DNA of 64,000 nucleotides from Bacteroidota bacterium (GTDB taxonomy: Bacteria > Bacteroidota > Bacteroidia > Bacteroidales > F082): positions 1 through 64,000 of the forward strand of contig JAERTD010000028.1 in the NCBI GenBank assembly GCA_016845175.1, in the 5' to 3' direction. The position numbers were made by a program, and so were the translations under genes. Position 1 is the first letter of the stretch. The number at the start of each line of letters is the position of its first letter. The notes below the pieces were generated by a model. The model ran no database searches. It was not told the DNA's origin and was given only the letters and a program-made list of their open reading frames with translations. Positions 1 through 9,180 of this stretch are shown in pieces.

Positions 1-779
1 GTTTCTTTTGGTAAAAGGCCAAATACCAATACACCAATAAAACCGAGGAGGAGCACTCCTCCGCTGAGCAGAAGATACTTTCTGGCCATTTTGCCTTCCG
101 TACTCCTGATAAAAAACAATTCACTTAACAACCATAGTAAAGGAAGTGTTGCGGCATTCTGTTTGGATAATATGGCAAGCAAAGCTGTGGCAAAGGTTGC
201 CACATATAGCATAGCTGTTCGACTGTTGAGACCTGTTTGAATATGATTTCGTCTTGCTTTAATGTAAAGCCAGACAGACCACAAATAAAACAAGGTAGCC
301 AGGATGGTCATGCGCTGGACCACATAAGCCACAGCCATTACCTGAATGGTGTGTGAGGCAAAAAAGAGGGCCATGGCAAGTGCCAGCGCCATCCTTTTTC
401 TTGAAGCCAGATTGGGTAAAGTAAGTTGTAACAGTATTCCTGCCAGTACGAACACCAACATAGAGGCCATCATATGGAACAGCATATTAAACCAGTGGTA
501 GGATTTGGAATCCAGACCTCCCATGGCATAATTGATAGCCAATGTAAAATATGAGAATGGGCGCTCCTGTACCTGAGTCCAGGTTTTGAGGCTCTTGAAA
601 TATTCAAAAGACTTGATATCCTGATTATTATGTATGCTTATTTCATCGTCAAAATGGAAGGCGTTTTCCAAAGAGTTTCCATAAATTATAAAAATGAAAA
701 CACAAACAATGGCGTAGGGAACCAATTTGGTGTAGGGGCTTAAAACCTTAGGTTGGTTTTTGACTTTCTTTTTGGACAT
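1..779 (-). CDS. TMTC-like polytopic membrane protein, 3' end outside window
   Basis: An open frame runs from an ATG at 777-779 to the left edge without a stop, giving about 259 residues of N-terminal sequence. It begins with a short Lys-rich stretch, one hydrophobic helix, then FHFDDEISIHNN, followed by RPFSYFTLAINYAMGG and SYHWFNMLFHMMASMLVF, then at least three more hydrophobic helices. The His-Phe-Asp-Asp loop and the 'N..FH' helix are typical of the TMTC / dolichyl-phosphate-mannose-mannosyltransferase-like family (GT-C fold, often with C-terminal TPRs). Such proteins glycosylate extracytoplasmic proteins in eukaryotes; the bacterial role is not established. The C-terminal half, where TPRs would lie, is not visible. 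A full promoter sits upstream at 848-876. Confidence 0.6.
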   Translation of the reverse strand, partial: MSKKKVKNQPKVLSPYTKLVPYAIVCVFIFIIYGNSLENAFHFDDEISIHNNQDIKSFEYFKSLKTWTQVQERPFSYFTLAINYAMGGLDSKSYHWFNMLFHMMASMLVFVLAGILLQLTLPNLASRKRMALALAMALFFASHTIQVMAVAYVVQRMTILATLFYLWSVWLYIKARRNHIQTGLNSRTAMLYVATFATALLAILSKQNAATLPLLWLLSELFFIRSTEGKMARKYLLLSGGVLLLGFIGVLVFGLLPKE

Positions 780-847
780 ACACGAATAAAGGTCACGGGA
801 TTCATCTGGAACAGCATAGAATTTCCAGTTTTAACATCCGTACAGTC

Positions 848-876
848 CAAAAGTAAGAATAATCTTTAAAGAGCAA
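848..876 (-). promoter_or_regulatory. Bacteroidota-type promoter of the TMTC-like gene
   Basis: On the minus strand TTG (874-876) is followed after 18 bp by TACTTTTG (848-855), which fits the Bacteroidota primary-sigma consensus TTG / TAnnTTTG. The start codon lies about 60 bp downstream of the expected transcription start. Confidence 0.6.
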
Positions 877-902
877 GTAGAGACTCAGAATCAGCCTGGC
901 AT

Positions 903-932
903 AAAAAAAGCGCATCTTTAAGAGATGCGCTT
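903..932 (-). terminator. Rho-independent terminator of htpG
   Basis: Perfect stem AAGCGCATCT / AGATGCGCTT (908-917 and 923-932) with a 5-base loop, followed on the minus strand by a run of seven T. It lies just past the htpG stop codon. Confidence 0.85.
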
Positions 933-955
933 CACAGTAAATTGTTATTCCGGAA

Positions 956-2872
956 TTATCCGATTAAATCAATGCTTCTTTTTACAAAGTCGTTGAGGTC
1001 TTTACCCGTCAGAAGATTCTTGGAAAGTTTGGCCAGGTCAAGCATTTGGCTTACCAATTCACCTTGCTTGGTTTCATCCTTCTCTTCCAGTACTTTGCTG
1101 ATCAGGGAATTGTTGGTGTTCACAACCAAATTGTATGAATCCGGCAGGCCACCCATACCCATCATCATACCGCCACCGCCAACTTTTTCCATGTCTTTCA
1201 TACGGCGCATAAACTCATTTTGAGTAATGGTCATCGGCATTTCAGATTCACTCATATTCTCAAAACTAACTTCAAATGTAGCTTTGTCAACATGCTTTTC
1301 AATAACCTCTTTGACCTGATCTTTCTGTTTGTCATCCAGCTTTGAAGGGGCTTCCTCTTCCTTTACAATAATCTTGTCGATGGTATTGGAATCCACTCGT
1401 GCGAAACTTGAATTTTCAAATTTTTGCTCAATATTCTGGATAAAATGGTTGTCAAGCACACCATCCATCAGCAATACATCATAACCTCTTTCCTTGGCAG
1501 ATTCAATATAGCTGAATTGTTCGTCCACATTGGTAGCATACAGGTAAACCAGCTTATTGTCTTTGTCCTTCTGGGTTTCGCCTATTAGCTTTTTATATTC
1601 CTCAAAAGTGAAATACTTGCCTTCAGTATTCTTAAGCAGAACAAATTTTTCAGCTTTGTCATAGAACTTAGGCTCTGAAATCATTCCATATTCAATGAAT
1701 ATTTTGATGTCGTCCCATTTTTCTTCAAAGGCTTTACGATCGCTTTTAAACAGTTCAGCCAGTTTATCAGCTACCTTACGTGTGATATAGCTTGAGATCT
1801 TCTTGACATTCTGATCACTTTGAAGATAAGAGCGGCTTACGTTAAGTGGGATATCAGGTGAATCAATTACGCCATGAAGCAAGGTGAGAAACTCAGGAAC
1901 AATACCTTCCACTGAGTCAGTCACGAATACCTGATTGCTGTACAATTGTATCTTATTGCGCTGCAATTCATAGTCCTTCTTCACTTTGGGGAAATATAGA
2001 ATTCCAGTCAAATTGAATGGATAATCCACATTCAGGTGGATCTGGAACAATGGCTCATCGAATGAATATGGATACAGTTCCCTATAGAAAGCTTTGTAAT
2101 CTTCATCTTTTAAATCGGATGGGGTTTTTTTCCATAGAGGATCAGGATTATTTATGATTTTAGGACGACTGACTTCTTCGGTCTTTTGGTTGCCGTCTTT
2201 GTCTTTTTCTCCTTCAATGGGTTCGTGTATGGTTTCCATTCCAAACTGAATGGGTACGGGCAGAAACTTACAGTATTTGGTCAGGAGTTCGGTGATTTTA
2301 TGGTCTTCAAGGAATTCTTTGTTTTCCTCATCGATATGCAGGATAATCTCGGTTCCATGGTCGCTTTTCTTATCCTCGCTGATGCTGTAATCAGGGCTGC
2401 CATCACATTCCCAATGAACCGCTTTGGTTGCACCACCTTTTTTATAGGTTTTGGTTCTGATTTCTACTTTGTCAGAGACCATAAAGGAAGAATAAAAACC
2501 AAGTCCGAAACGACCAATTATTGCATTTTTCTCGGTTTCACTTTTGGTTTTGAATTTCTTCACAAACTCTTCAGCACTGGAAAAAGCAATCTGATTGATG
2601 TATTTATCCACCTCGTCGGCAGACATTCCAATACCGCGGTCACGAATAGTCAGTGTTTTTTTCTTCTTATCAGCTTCTATATGGATGGTCAAATCGCCCA
2701 AATCGTCATTAAACTTACCCATGGAAGCCAGGGTTTTCAGTTTTTGGGTCGCATCCACAGCATTCGATACCAATTCTCTTAGAAAAATCTCATGATCTGA
2801 GTAGAGAAACTTCTTGATGATTGGAAAGATGTTTTCGGTCTTTACGTTTATGGTTCCTTTTTGCGTTGTCAT
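956..2872 (-). CDS. htpG: Molecular chaperone HtpG (Hsp90)
   Basis: ATP-dependent cytosolic chaperone of the Hsp90 family, acting as a dimer on late folding intermediates. From the chosen start the protein has 638 residues. The N-terminal GHKL ATPase domain shows RELVSNAVDA (residues 32-41, with E33, N37 and D40), IRDRGIGM and GRFGLGFYSSFMV; the middle domain has LNVSRSYLQSD; a dimerisation domain closes the protein. An in-frame ATG at 2896 would add eight residues, but family members begin close to KGTI.V.TENIFP, and a sigma-54-like promoter at 2903-2918 would place the transcript start near 2893, so 2872 is preferred. The gene is monocistronic with its own terminator. Confidence 0.95.
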   Translation of the reverse strand: MTTQKGTINVKTENIFPIIKKFLYSDHEIFLRELVSNAVDATQKLKTLASMGKFNDDLGDLTIHIEADKKKKTLTIRDRGIGMSADEVDKYINQIAFSSAEEFVKKFKTKSETEKNAIIGRFGLGFYSSFMVSDKVEIRTKTYKKGGATKAVHWECDGSPDYSISEDKKSDHGTEIILHIDEENKEFLEDHKITELLTKYCKFLPVPIQFGMETIHEPIEGEKDKDGNQKTEEVSRPKIINNPDPLWKKTPSDLKDEDYKAFYRELYPYSFDEPLFQIHLNVDYPFNLTGILYFPKVKKDYELQRNKIQLYSNQVFVTDSVEGIVPEFLTLLHGVIDSPDIPLNVSRSYLQSDQNVKKISSYITRKVADKLAELFKSDRKAFEEKWDDIKIFIEYGMISEPKFYDKAEKFVLLKNTEGKYFTFEEYKKLIGETQKDKDNKLVYLYATNVDEQFSYIESAKERGYDVLLMDGVLDNHFIQNIEQKFENSSFARVDSNTIDKIIVKEEEAPSKLDDKQKDQVKEVIEKHVDKATFEVSFENMSESEMPMTITQNEFMRRMKDMEKVGGGGMMMGMGGLPDSYNLVVNTNNSLISKVLEEKDETKQGELVSQMLDLAKLSKNLLTGKDLNDFVKRSIDLIG

Positions 2873-2902
2873 TTTTGAATAATTTATGTTTGGCAAGCAG
2901 GT

Positions 2903-2918
2903 ATCAAAGGCTGTGCCA
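2903..2918 (-). promoter_or_regulatory. Candidate sigma-54 (-24/-12) promoter of htpG
   Basis: Minus-strand TGGCACAGCCTTTGAT matches TGGCAC-N5-TTGC[AT] at all but one position: GG and the G of TTG are present and the spacing is exactly five. It ends about 30 bp before the htpG start codon at 2872. RpoN control of htpG is inferred from this match alone. Confidence 0.5.
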
Positions 2919-3042
2919 TTGACCAGAAGGTGACAAAATGTCTTTATCTAAAAGATGTGAAGAAAGGGGGCGATGTTGGCATCAATTTTAATCCATTTAA
3001 ATCAACGATTTGATTGGTTTGATATAGGAATGTAGTGAAAGG

Positions 3043-4530
3043 CTACTGAATGAACAATTTCTTTCTTGTGTGCTTACTTCCTGAGATAAATTCAAGATAA
3101 TACATGCCCTTTTCCAGGTAGGTGAAATCGAGGGGTGGGCTCACTTTATCCAATATCATGATGCGCTGTCCCATTTGGTTGTAGACTTGAATATGATCAA
3201 TCACATACTCGCCATTTATTTTTACATATAACAAGCCAGTGCTTGGATTAGGGTAGATGTTAAGGTCCAGATTTAAATCTAAGGACTCAATACGCTGCCA
3301 ACACCGGTCCAATACCTGTTGGCTATTGTTGCAGCCATTAGCATTATCATGGATTCGAATGAGCCCCGAAGGATTAGATAAGTGCTCACAAATAAATAGT
3401 ATATGACAATGAGAAAGTTGGGGGTTATGACTGATGTGCAAATGGTCAATGCTGTTGGGATTAATATTGTCGATACCTTGTAGACTCATGAGTTGGTCGT
3501 TGGTAAATATCTCCACATAATTCCCCATACTTGTCAAACTGTCCAGTCCAGTCAGGTTTTCCAAAGCGCCGTTATAGCGTAATTGAAGTGCTCCGTTAAT
3601 ATGTTGTACATTTTCAAAACCACTCAAGTCTGTAATATTGTCATTATTCATTATCTCCAAATCACCACCAATGGAGCTAATGTTGTGGAAGCCACTAAAT
3701 GAGGCAAGGCTGTCCATATTCCGCACCCAGAGGGGTCCATGAATGTTGGTCAGATTTTCCAATCCTGTGAAATCAATTAGCTCATCATCATCCACGAAAA
3801 TCAAAGGTCCACCCACATATTCAAGCTTGTCAAAAACTTCCAGACTTTTCAATTGTCTGAGACCGGTAATCTCGAGTTCCCAGCCCACATATGCCATATT
3901 ATGAAGGCCATATAGGCTATCGAGCAAAGGACTATCACGCAAACTAAGGGCACCCGAAACAGTATCAAGCTGATGCAATGCTGAGATATCTGTTAAACTG
4001 TCATTATACCAAATGGTTAAATTGCCATCGAAACTGTTTACAGCTTCCAAACCATGCAGATTGGGCAAGGATGGGTTTTCCAACAGGGTAATAAATTCAC
4101 CTATATCAGTTAACTGACTAAGCCCGTTTAAGCTTTGTAGTTGCGGGTTAAAACCAATGGCAAGAAATCCATCCACCTGACTAAGGCTATCCAAACCATC
4201 AACGTTAACTAATGAATCGCTGTAAGCTATTCGCAAAAATCCACCTATGCTTTGAATGCTGTTTAATCCTTGTAGACTGACCACATCATCACCCCCAATA
4301 TCCACGTCGCCTAATATTTCAGAGCAGTTGGGATAATTGATGGGAAAGCTGTCTATTTTGGTCTGGGTATCCAAAATAATGCCGTCAGGCAGGCAACCCT
4401 GACCATAAGAAGGACGGATTGATATGGTTACAAGAATACCTACCAGCAAAATGCCAAACAAAGGAGCTTGATTCTTACTTCTAAGCCAGATTTGTTTACT
4501 CAGACCTTTTATTTTCCGGTAATCGAACAT
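3043..4530 (-). CDS. Secreted receptor-L/LRR-like protein with T9SS type A sorting domain
   Basis: 495 residues. A hydrophobic N-terminal segment (about residues 22-40) ending in SYGQG acts as signal peptide. Residues about 55-390 form a ladder of roughly 22-24-residue repeats of the type 'L.GL.SL..I.G.L.I..N..L', as in receptor-L-domain or LRR-like proteins of Bacteroidota. The last ~75 residues (LNIYPNPSTGLLYVKI ... GMYYLEF ... KKLFIQ) are a classic type A T9SS sorting domain, so the protein should be exported by the type IX system and anchored or released at the surface. The ligand is unknown. It lies alone between htpG and a divergent DUF3667 gene. Confidence 0.8.
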   Translation of the reverse strand: MFDYRKIKGLSKQIWLRSKNQAPLFGILLVGILVTISIRPSYGQGCLPDGIILDTQTKIDSFPINYPNCSEILGDVDIGGDDVVSLQGLNSIQSIGGFLRIAYSDSLVNVDGLDSLSQVDGFLAIGFNPQLQSLNGLSQLTDIGEFITLLENPSLPNLHGLEAVNSFDGNLTIWYNDSLTDISALHQLDTVSGALSLRDSPLLDSLYGLHNMAYVGWELEITGLRQLKSLEVFDKLEYVGGPLIFVDDDELIDFTGLENLTNIHGPLWVRNMDSLASFSGFHNISSIGGDLEIMNNDNITDLSGFENVQHINGALQLRYNGALENLTGLDSLTSMGNYVEIFTNDQLMSLQGIDNINPNSIDHLHISHNPQLSHCHILFICEHLSNPSGLIRIHDNANGCNNSQQVLDRCWQRIESLDLNLDLNIYPNPSTGLLYVKINGEYVIDHIQVYNQMGQRIMILDKVSPPLDFTYLEKGMYYLEFISGSKHTRKKLFIQ

Positions 4531-4801
4531 AAATACTTTGCCTTATCAATAATACGACAATTTAGTCGAGTAAAACCCTGATGCTAATTTTGATATTAGA
4601 GTTAACCTATACTGGATTCGCATGGGATGAAAAGTACAACACGAACCTACAGGATTCACTCATGGTTTCATAGGCATAAAGATGACAGTAAAAGTCAACA
4701 ACAAATTGTGTTATGGAAGAATTTTAATACATTCGTTTTTAAATAATAGCATAAGAAGGGAGTTAATTCTTTGATAGCGCTACTGACCTATTCTTAAAAC
4801 T

Positions 4802-5755
4802 ATGGAAGAGGAAAAAAACATACGATGCCTGAATTGTGAAGAATCCATAGAAAGCAATCAGCGATATTGCCCGCATTGTGGTCAGGTTAATCGTGCCAAC
4901 AACCTAACTTTCAAATATTTTGTAACTGAGTTTTTGTCAGCCAATTTCAATATTGATTCCAAGATATTTGTTTCTCTAAAGCTGCTGATTACCTCGCCGG
5001 CTGCACTTTCAGAAGCCTTTCTAAAAGGGAAACGAAGCCAATATATAACACCTTTAAGGCTCTATCTGATCATTAGTTTATTATTCTTTTTTGTCCTTTC
5101 ATTGGTAACAATAAACGGAGATTCATTTGAGGATAACCCGGTAAAGCTGAACCTTGATGAAAACCTTGACAGCCTGGTTAATACTCCATTAGCTGATAGC
5201 CTGCCATTGGTTGAGATGATTAATGAATTGCCCATTGCTGAAACTAAAAAGGATTTGATCGTTGATACTGACCAATTGGACAGTCTGGATGTACTCACAG
5301 AGGTTGATAGTAGTGGAATCTTCCAGGAAACCATAGTGCCACAACTAAAAAAGCTTAATACGGATAGTGGCAAGAAAGATTTCTATCAGCTGATCAATGA
5401 ATATGCCTCCATTGGTATGTTTGTCTTAATGCCTTTTGCTGCCCTTTTATTGTATACCATGTTTTCCCGACGGCGGTTTTATATCGAGCATTTGATCCTA
5501 AGCTTGCACCTCCACACCCTGGCTTTTCTCTTGTTTACAGTTTTCAATGTGCTAGAGTTGTTCATCAGTTGGAGCTATCTTGGAATAATTGAGTTCGGTA
5601 TACTATTGGTTTTTATCATCTTTTGGTTAAAATCCTTTTACCATTTGAGATGGTGGGTAAGTATCCTGAAATCCATTTTGTTTTTGATACTCTATGATAT
5701 TTTATTGCTTCTGTTTTTTATAGTAATTGCAGGAATCAGCTTTATCAATATCTAG
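4802..5755 (+). CDS. DUF3667 family membrane protein with N-terminal zinc ribbon
   Basis: 317 residues. The N-terminus has CLNCEESIESNQRYCPHCGQ (two CxxC pairs, residues about 9-27), a zinc-ribbon, followed by the conserved 'F..E' and 'LL..P' helices and SQYITPLRLYLIISLLFFF, which mark DUF3667. A polar Asp/Leu-rich stretch (about 110-200) separates this helix from four more transmembrane helices at the C-terminus. Function is unknown; the family is widespread in Bacteroidota. No operon partner is seen; the gene is divergent from the LRR-like gene. Confidence 0.8.
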   Translation: MEEEKNIRCLNCEESIESNQRYCPHCGQVNRANNLTFKYFVTEFLSANFNIDSKIFVSLKLLITSPAALSEAFLKGKRSQYITPLRLYLIISLLFFFVLSLVTINGDSFEDNPVKLNLDENLDSLVNTPLADSLPLVEMINELPIAETKKDLIVDTDQLDSLDVLTEVDSSGIFQETIVPQLKKLNTDSGKKDFYQLINEYASIGMFVLMPFAALLLYTMFSRRRFYIEHLILSLHLHTLAFLLFTVFNVLELFISWSYLGIIEFGILLVFIIFWLKSFYHLRWWVSILKSILFLILYDILLLLFFIVIAGISFINI

Positions 5756-6034
5756 CACCATTTCTTTCTCTCCTAAATTGATTTAGTTTCTATTACCCAG
5801 TGAATACATAGGCGTTTTTATTAAAGATAATTGAGTGAGATGCCACCACACAATGAGGGTTTATTTAGACCAGAAACAGATTATTCGTTGATGCTGTTTT
5901 TAAGAGCAAGCCGATGCTGTAAGTATCAGATATACAATAAAATACTGTTCGATTCTCGAATCTGAAGATGTAAAACCTAGAGGGAAAATGATTAACTTAG
6001 CGCAATCATTACACAATAAGATACAATAACATTC

Positions 6035-7063
6035 ATGGAAAATAATAAGAATATTGATTGGAAAAATCTGCCATTTGGTTACTACCCAACAGATTATAAT
6101 GTCCGTTGCTATTATCGCGATGGAAAATGGGGTGCATTGGAAGTTACTTCTTCGGAATATATTTCCATTCACATGGCAGCCACAGCACTACATTATGGCC
6201 AGGAAGCTTTTGAAGGGATGAAAGCTTACAGAGGCAAGGATGGTAAAGTCCGTTTGTTCAGATGGGAAGAAAATGCCAAACGCATGCGAAAATCTGCAGA
6301 GGGTATCATGATGGCAGAGGTGCCGGATGAGCTGTTTTATGAAGCCATCACCAGGGCAGTTAAAATGAATGCGGATTACATTCCGCCTTTTGGAACAGGT
6401 GCCGCACTTTATTTAAGACCATTGTTGTTTGGAAGTGGTCCTCAGGTAGGAGTTAAACCTGCAGAAGAATATATGTTTATGGTATTTGTAACTCCGGTTG
6501 GTCCATACTTCAAGGAAGGCTTCAAACCTGTACCCATCGAATTGGTACGTGATTATGACAGAGCGGCACCTCAGGGTACCGGTCATATAAAAGTAGGAGG
6601 GAACTACGCAGCCAGCATGCGTCCTGCAGACCGAGCACATCAGGAAGGATTTGCTTCCATTTTATTCCTTGACTCCAAAGAGCGTAAATATATTGATGAA
6701 GCAGGTCCTGCCAATTTCTTCGGTATAAAGAATAAGAAATATATTACACCGCAATCTTCAAGCATTTTGCCTTCCATCACCAATATGAGTCTGGAACAAA
6801 TAGCCATGGATATTGGATTGACTGTTGAACGGCGCCCAGTGGCCGTTGATGAATTGGATACTTTTGAAGAAGCAGGCGCCTGTGGCACTGCTGCCATCAT
6901 CAGTCCCATTGGTAGAATCTTTGACCGAAGCACAGGTAAGGAATATGGATATGGTCCTATAGCCGGTCCTTTCTCCACAGAAATGTACATCCACCTGAGA
7001 GCCATTCAGGAAGGTGAAATAGAAGATAAACACAATTGGACCAGTGTGGTGGAAGGAGTATAA
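6035..7063 (+). CDS. ilvE: Branched-chain amino acid aminotransferase
   Basis: PLP-dependent (fold type IV) aminotransferase that interconverts Val, Leu and Ile with their 2-oxo acids, the last step of branched-chain synthesis and first of degradation. 342 residues, the usual length for the BCAT2-like subgroup. ALHYGQEAFEGMKAYR, the PLP lysine K186 in GTGHIKVGGNYAAS, and EAGACGTAAIISPIG are visible. A strong terminator follows at once, and the upstream gene is 279 bp away, so it is probably monocistronic. A 279-bp leader region (5756-6034) shows no clear attenuator or T-box. Confidence 0.95.
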   Translation: MENNKNIDWKNLPFGYYPTDYNVRCYYRDGKWGALEVTSSEYISIHMAATALHYGQEAFEGMKAYRGKDGKVRLFRWEENAKRMRKSAEGIMMAEVPDELFYEAITRAVKMNADYIPPFGTGAALYLRPLLFGSGPQVGVKPAEEYMFMVFVTPVGPYFKEGFKPVPIELVRDYDRAAPQGTGHIKVGGNYAASMRPADRAHQEGFASILFLDSKERKYIDEAGPANFFGIKNKKYITPQSSSILPSITNMSLEQIAMDIGLTVERRPVAVDELDTFEEAGACGTAAIISPIGRIFDRSTGKEYGYGPIAGPFSTEMYIHLRAIQEGEIEDKHNWTSVVEGV

Positions 7064-7093
7064 GCCTTAAATCGCACATTCATAAGTAAATAG

Positions 7094-7130
7094 AGCAAGC
7101 AGACCTTAAGGGTTTGCTTGCTTTTTTTTT
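7094..7130 (+). terminator. Rho-independent terminator of ilvE
   Basis: 12-bp stem (7094-7105 with 7111-7122, one G-T pair), 5-base loop and a run of nine T. Confidence 0.9.
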
Positions 7131-7177
7131 GTTTTGGTAGTATCTTCGTGGGTATTGTTACCTAAAAACTCAGCCTG

Positions 7178-8059
7178 ATGAAAAAACTGCTTTTTATTCT
7201 AATGGCTTCCATCTGTTTGTTTTTTCTAAATTCAGAACTTCATAGCCAGGAAATGCCCGACTCAACCACCTACCAAATTACAACATTTGATGGGAATATA
7301 TATATCGGGAACATCATTAAACGTGACAGTAGCTTTTACTTATTAAAAACTGAAAACCTGGGTGAAATTACACTTTATAACCGGGATATTAAACGAGTCA
7401 AGGAGCTGGAAAAGCTCGTGGTTAAGGATGGCAGATACTGGTTGGAGAACCCACAGTCTACCCGTCATTTTTGGTCGCCTAACGGTTATGGTTTAAAAAA
7501 GGGAGAGGGCTATTATCAAAACGTGTGGGTTTTGTTTAATCAGGTGGCTTATGGGGTGACTGATTATTTCTCCATCGGAGGTGGCATGCTACCACTCTTT
7601 ATTTTTGCAGGAGCATCCACTCCTGTCTGGATCACACCAAAATTCTCTATACCAGTGAAAAAGGATAAATTTAACTTAGGGGTAGGGGGTCTTTTTGGAA
7701 GCGTAATAGGGGAGACTGATGCCACTTTTGGGATAGTCTACGGATCAGGAACCATAGGCTCTAGAGATGGAAACATTAGCTTAGGACTGGGTTGGGGTTT
7801 TGCTGCGGGCGATTGGATGTCTACACCCATGATCAATCTGGCGGGAATGATAAGAACTGGTCCCCGAGGATACGTGATCAGTGAAAACTACTACATCGAT
7901 ACCGGTGATGACTATATTCTGTTATTGTCAATAGGGGGGCGACAAATCATCAAATCAGTTGGCTTAGATTATGGAGCAGTGGTACCATTTAATAATGATA
8001 TGGATAGCTTCGTGATCGTTCCCTGGCTTGGATTAACCGTGCCATTTGGAAAGAAATAA
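7178..8059 (+). CDS. Conserved hypothetical protein, predicted outer-membrane beta-barrel
   Basis: 293 residues. Signal peptide (MKKLLFILMASICLFFL..., cleavage near HSQ). Residues about 30-85 read like a small 'what/how it is encoded' beta segment (TFDGNIYIGNIIKRDSSFYLLKT is typical of short beta-sandwich domains in this phylum, named in many annotations only as hypothetical). From about residue 105 on, Gly/aromatic alternation (GLGWGFAAGDW, NLAGMIRTG) and a C-terminal LGLTVPFGKK suggest a small beta barrel. No function is recognised. It is preceded by the ilvE terminator and followed by a region with a gene remnant. Confidence 0.6.
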   Translation: MKKLLFILMASICLFFLNSELHSQEMPDSTTYQITTFDGNIYIGNIIKRDSSFYLLKTENLGEITLYNRDIKRVKELEKLVVKDGRYWLENPQSTRHFWSPNGYGLKKGEGYYQNVWVLFNQVAYGVTDYFSIGGGMLPLFIFAGASTPVWITPKFSIPVKKDKFNLGVGGLFGSVIGETDATFGIVYGSGTIGSRDGNISLGLGWGFAAGDWMSTPMINLAGMIRTGPRGYVISENYYIDTGDDYILLLSIGGRQIIKSVGLDYGAVVPFNNDMDSFVIVPWLGLTVPFGKK

Positions 8060-8118
8060 TATGCTTCCCATCGTCTCAGATTATCCTTTTGTTGCTATCC
8101 TTTATAGCTAATTATTCT

Positions 8119-8346
8119 TGACGATGCAATTGCATATTGTCAAGCCCATGTAAACCAGATAAAGTGAAGCAAATCATACTGAATACCGCTCTTGGACCCA
8201 TTATAGGTTTTGATCATGTGAGCTTTCCAATGAACTGTGTGATTACCTGTGTGAGCTGGAACAAAGCCCATAGCGCACAAAAGCATGTCAGGGTTGAATT
8301 TAAAAATTATGAACCTGGAGTATGGGAAGTTAATAATCACCACTAA
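8119..8346 (+). pseudogene. Remnant of a paralogue of the downstream MORN protein's C-terminal domain
   Basis: Translation after the in-frame stop at 8119 gives only about 69 residues, with no signal peptide and only a TTG (8137) as possible start. Its last ~50 residues (GPIIGFDHVSFPMNC...SWNKAHSAQ...PGVWEVNNHH) align without gaps to the C-terminus of the next gene (GQIIGYDNVEFPVNC...TWNKSHTSQ...PGNWDITIHN). The rest of the domain and the secretion signal are missing, so a degraded tandem duplicate is the best reading. The rest of the 392-bp stretch 8060-8451 holds only the promoter of the following gene. Confidence 0.6.
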
Positions 8347-8371
8347 AGCTTTGGAGCAGATTTTCCAACAT

Positions 8372-8399
8372 TTGTTTTATTTCTATTTTCCTAACTTTG
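8372..8399 (+). promoter_or_regulatory. Promoter of the MORN-repeat gene
   Basis: TTG (8372-8374), 17 bp, TAACTTTG (8392-8399): a full match to the Bacteroidota TTG / TAnnTTTG pattern, about 50 bp before the start codon. Confidence 0.55.
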
Positions 8400-8451
8400 T
8401 AAGCAACGCCCATCTTAGTTTGATGGGTATTTAACCTCTTATAACGCAACC

Positions 8452-9129
8452 ATGAAAACCCTTGTTCAAACAATTGCCGTAATTATATTTTTTATTATCG
8501 GCAGTTCTGTATCAGCACAATCAGATTGTCAAGTACTCCTGCAGGAAATCTCAGAAACCTATACGGGCAAATGCAAAAAAGGCCTTGCCCATGGTTCCGG
8601 CAAGGCTACAGGAGTTGATTTATACGAGGGGCGATTCAAGAAAGGCTTACCCTCAGGAAAAGGAACCTATATTTGGGCCAACGGCGATGTGTACGAAGGC
8701 GAGTGGCAGAATGGTAAACGTGACGGTTTTGGAATCCTGCATTTAAAATCAGCAGGAAAGGATAGTTTGATAGCAGGTATGTGGGATAAGGATGTATATA
8801 AGGGCCCCAAGCCCATACCGCCGAAAGTAGTTTCTTCCAATAATATTGATCGCTATAGTTTTAGAAGGATGGGCAATGGCAGCAGATTTTCCATTAATCT
8901 GTTTATGAATGGCACCCGAAACAGTTCTGTCGAGGGCCTTAGTTTAATCGCTGATTCAGGTGCCGAGTATAGTGCCGGACAGATCATTGGATATGACAAT
9001 GTTGAATTCCCGGTGAATTGTAAAGTAAGTTATACAACATGGAATAAATCGCATACATCTCAATATAGGGCCCGATTTGAGTTCGTTATTAGTCAACCAG
9101 GGAATTGGGATATAACTATTCATAATTAG
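8452..9129 (+). CDS. Exported MORN-repeat protein
   Basis: 225 residues with a signal peptide (cut near SAQSDC). Residues about 38-100 hold at least three MORN-type repeats (YTGKCKKGLAHGSGKA, YEGRFKKGLPSGKGTY, YEGEWQNGKRDGFG), short beta hairpins that occur in membrane-associated or binding scaffolds. The C-terminal ~95 residues form a separate domain (GQIIGYDNVEFPVNC...) also found as the decayed copy at 8119-8346. The function is unknown. It is probably transcribed alone from the promoter at 8372-8399. Confidence 0.75.
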   Translation: MKTLVQTIAVIIFFIIGSSVSAQSDCQVLLQEISETYTGKCKKGLAHGSGKATGVDLYEGRFKKGLPSGKGTYIWANGDVYEGEWQNGKRDGFGILHLKSAGKDSLIAGMWDKDVYKGPKPIPPKVVSSNNIDRYSFRRMGNGSRFSINLFMNGTRNSSVEGLSLIADSGAEYSAGQIIGYDNVEFPVNCKVSYTTWNKSHTSQYRARFEFVISQPGNWDITIHN

Positions 9130-9180
9130 TTTGATTGTCATTAGTTTAAGCTCATCCGTCTTTTGTAGATTTCCTGTCAA

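Noticed and set aside
2186-2782. 198-residue plus-strand frame opposite htpG
   Set aside because: Shadow of htpG; the protein on the other strand has full Hsp90 motifs and this frame has none.
8137-8346. Functional 69-residue gene with TTG start
   Set aside because: No signal peptide while its homologue has one, an in-frame stop just upstream, and only a domain fragment remains.
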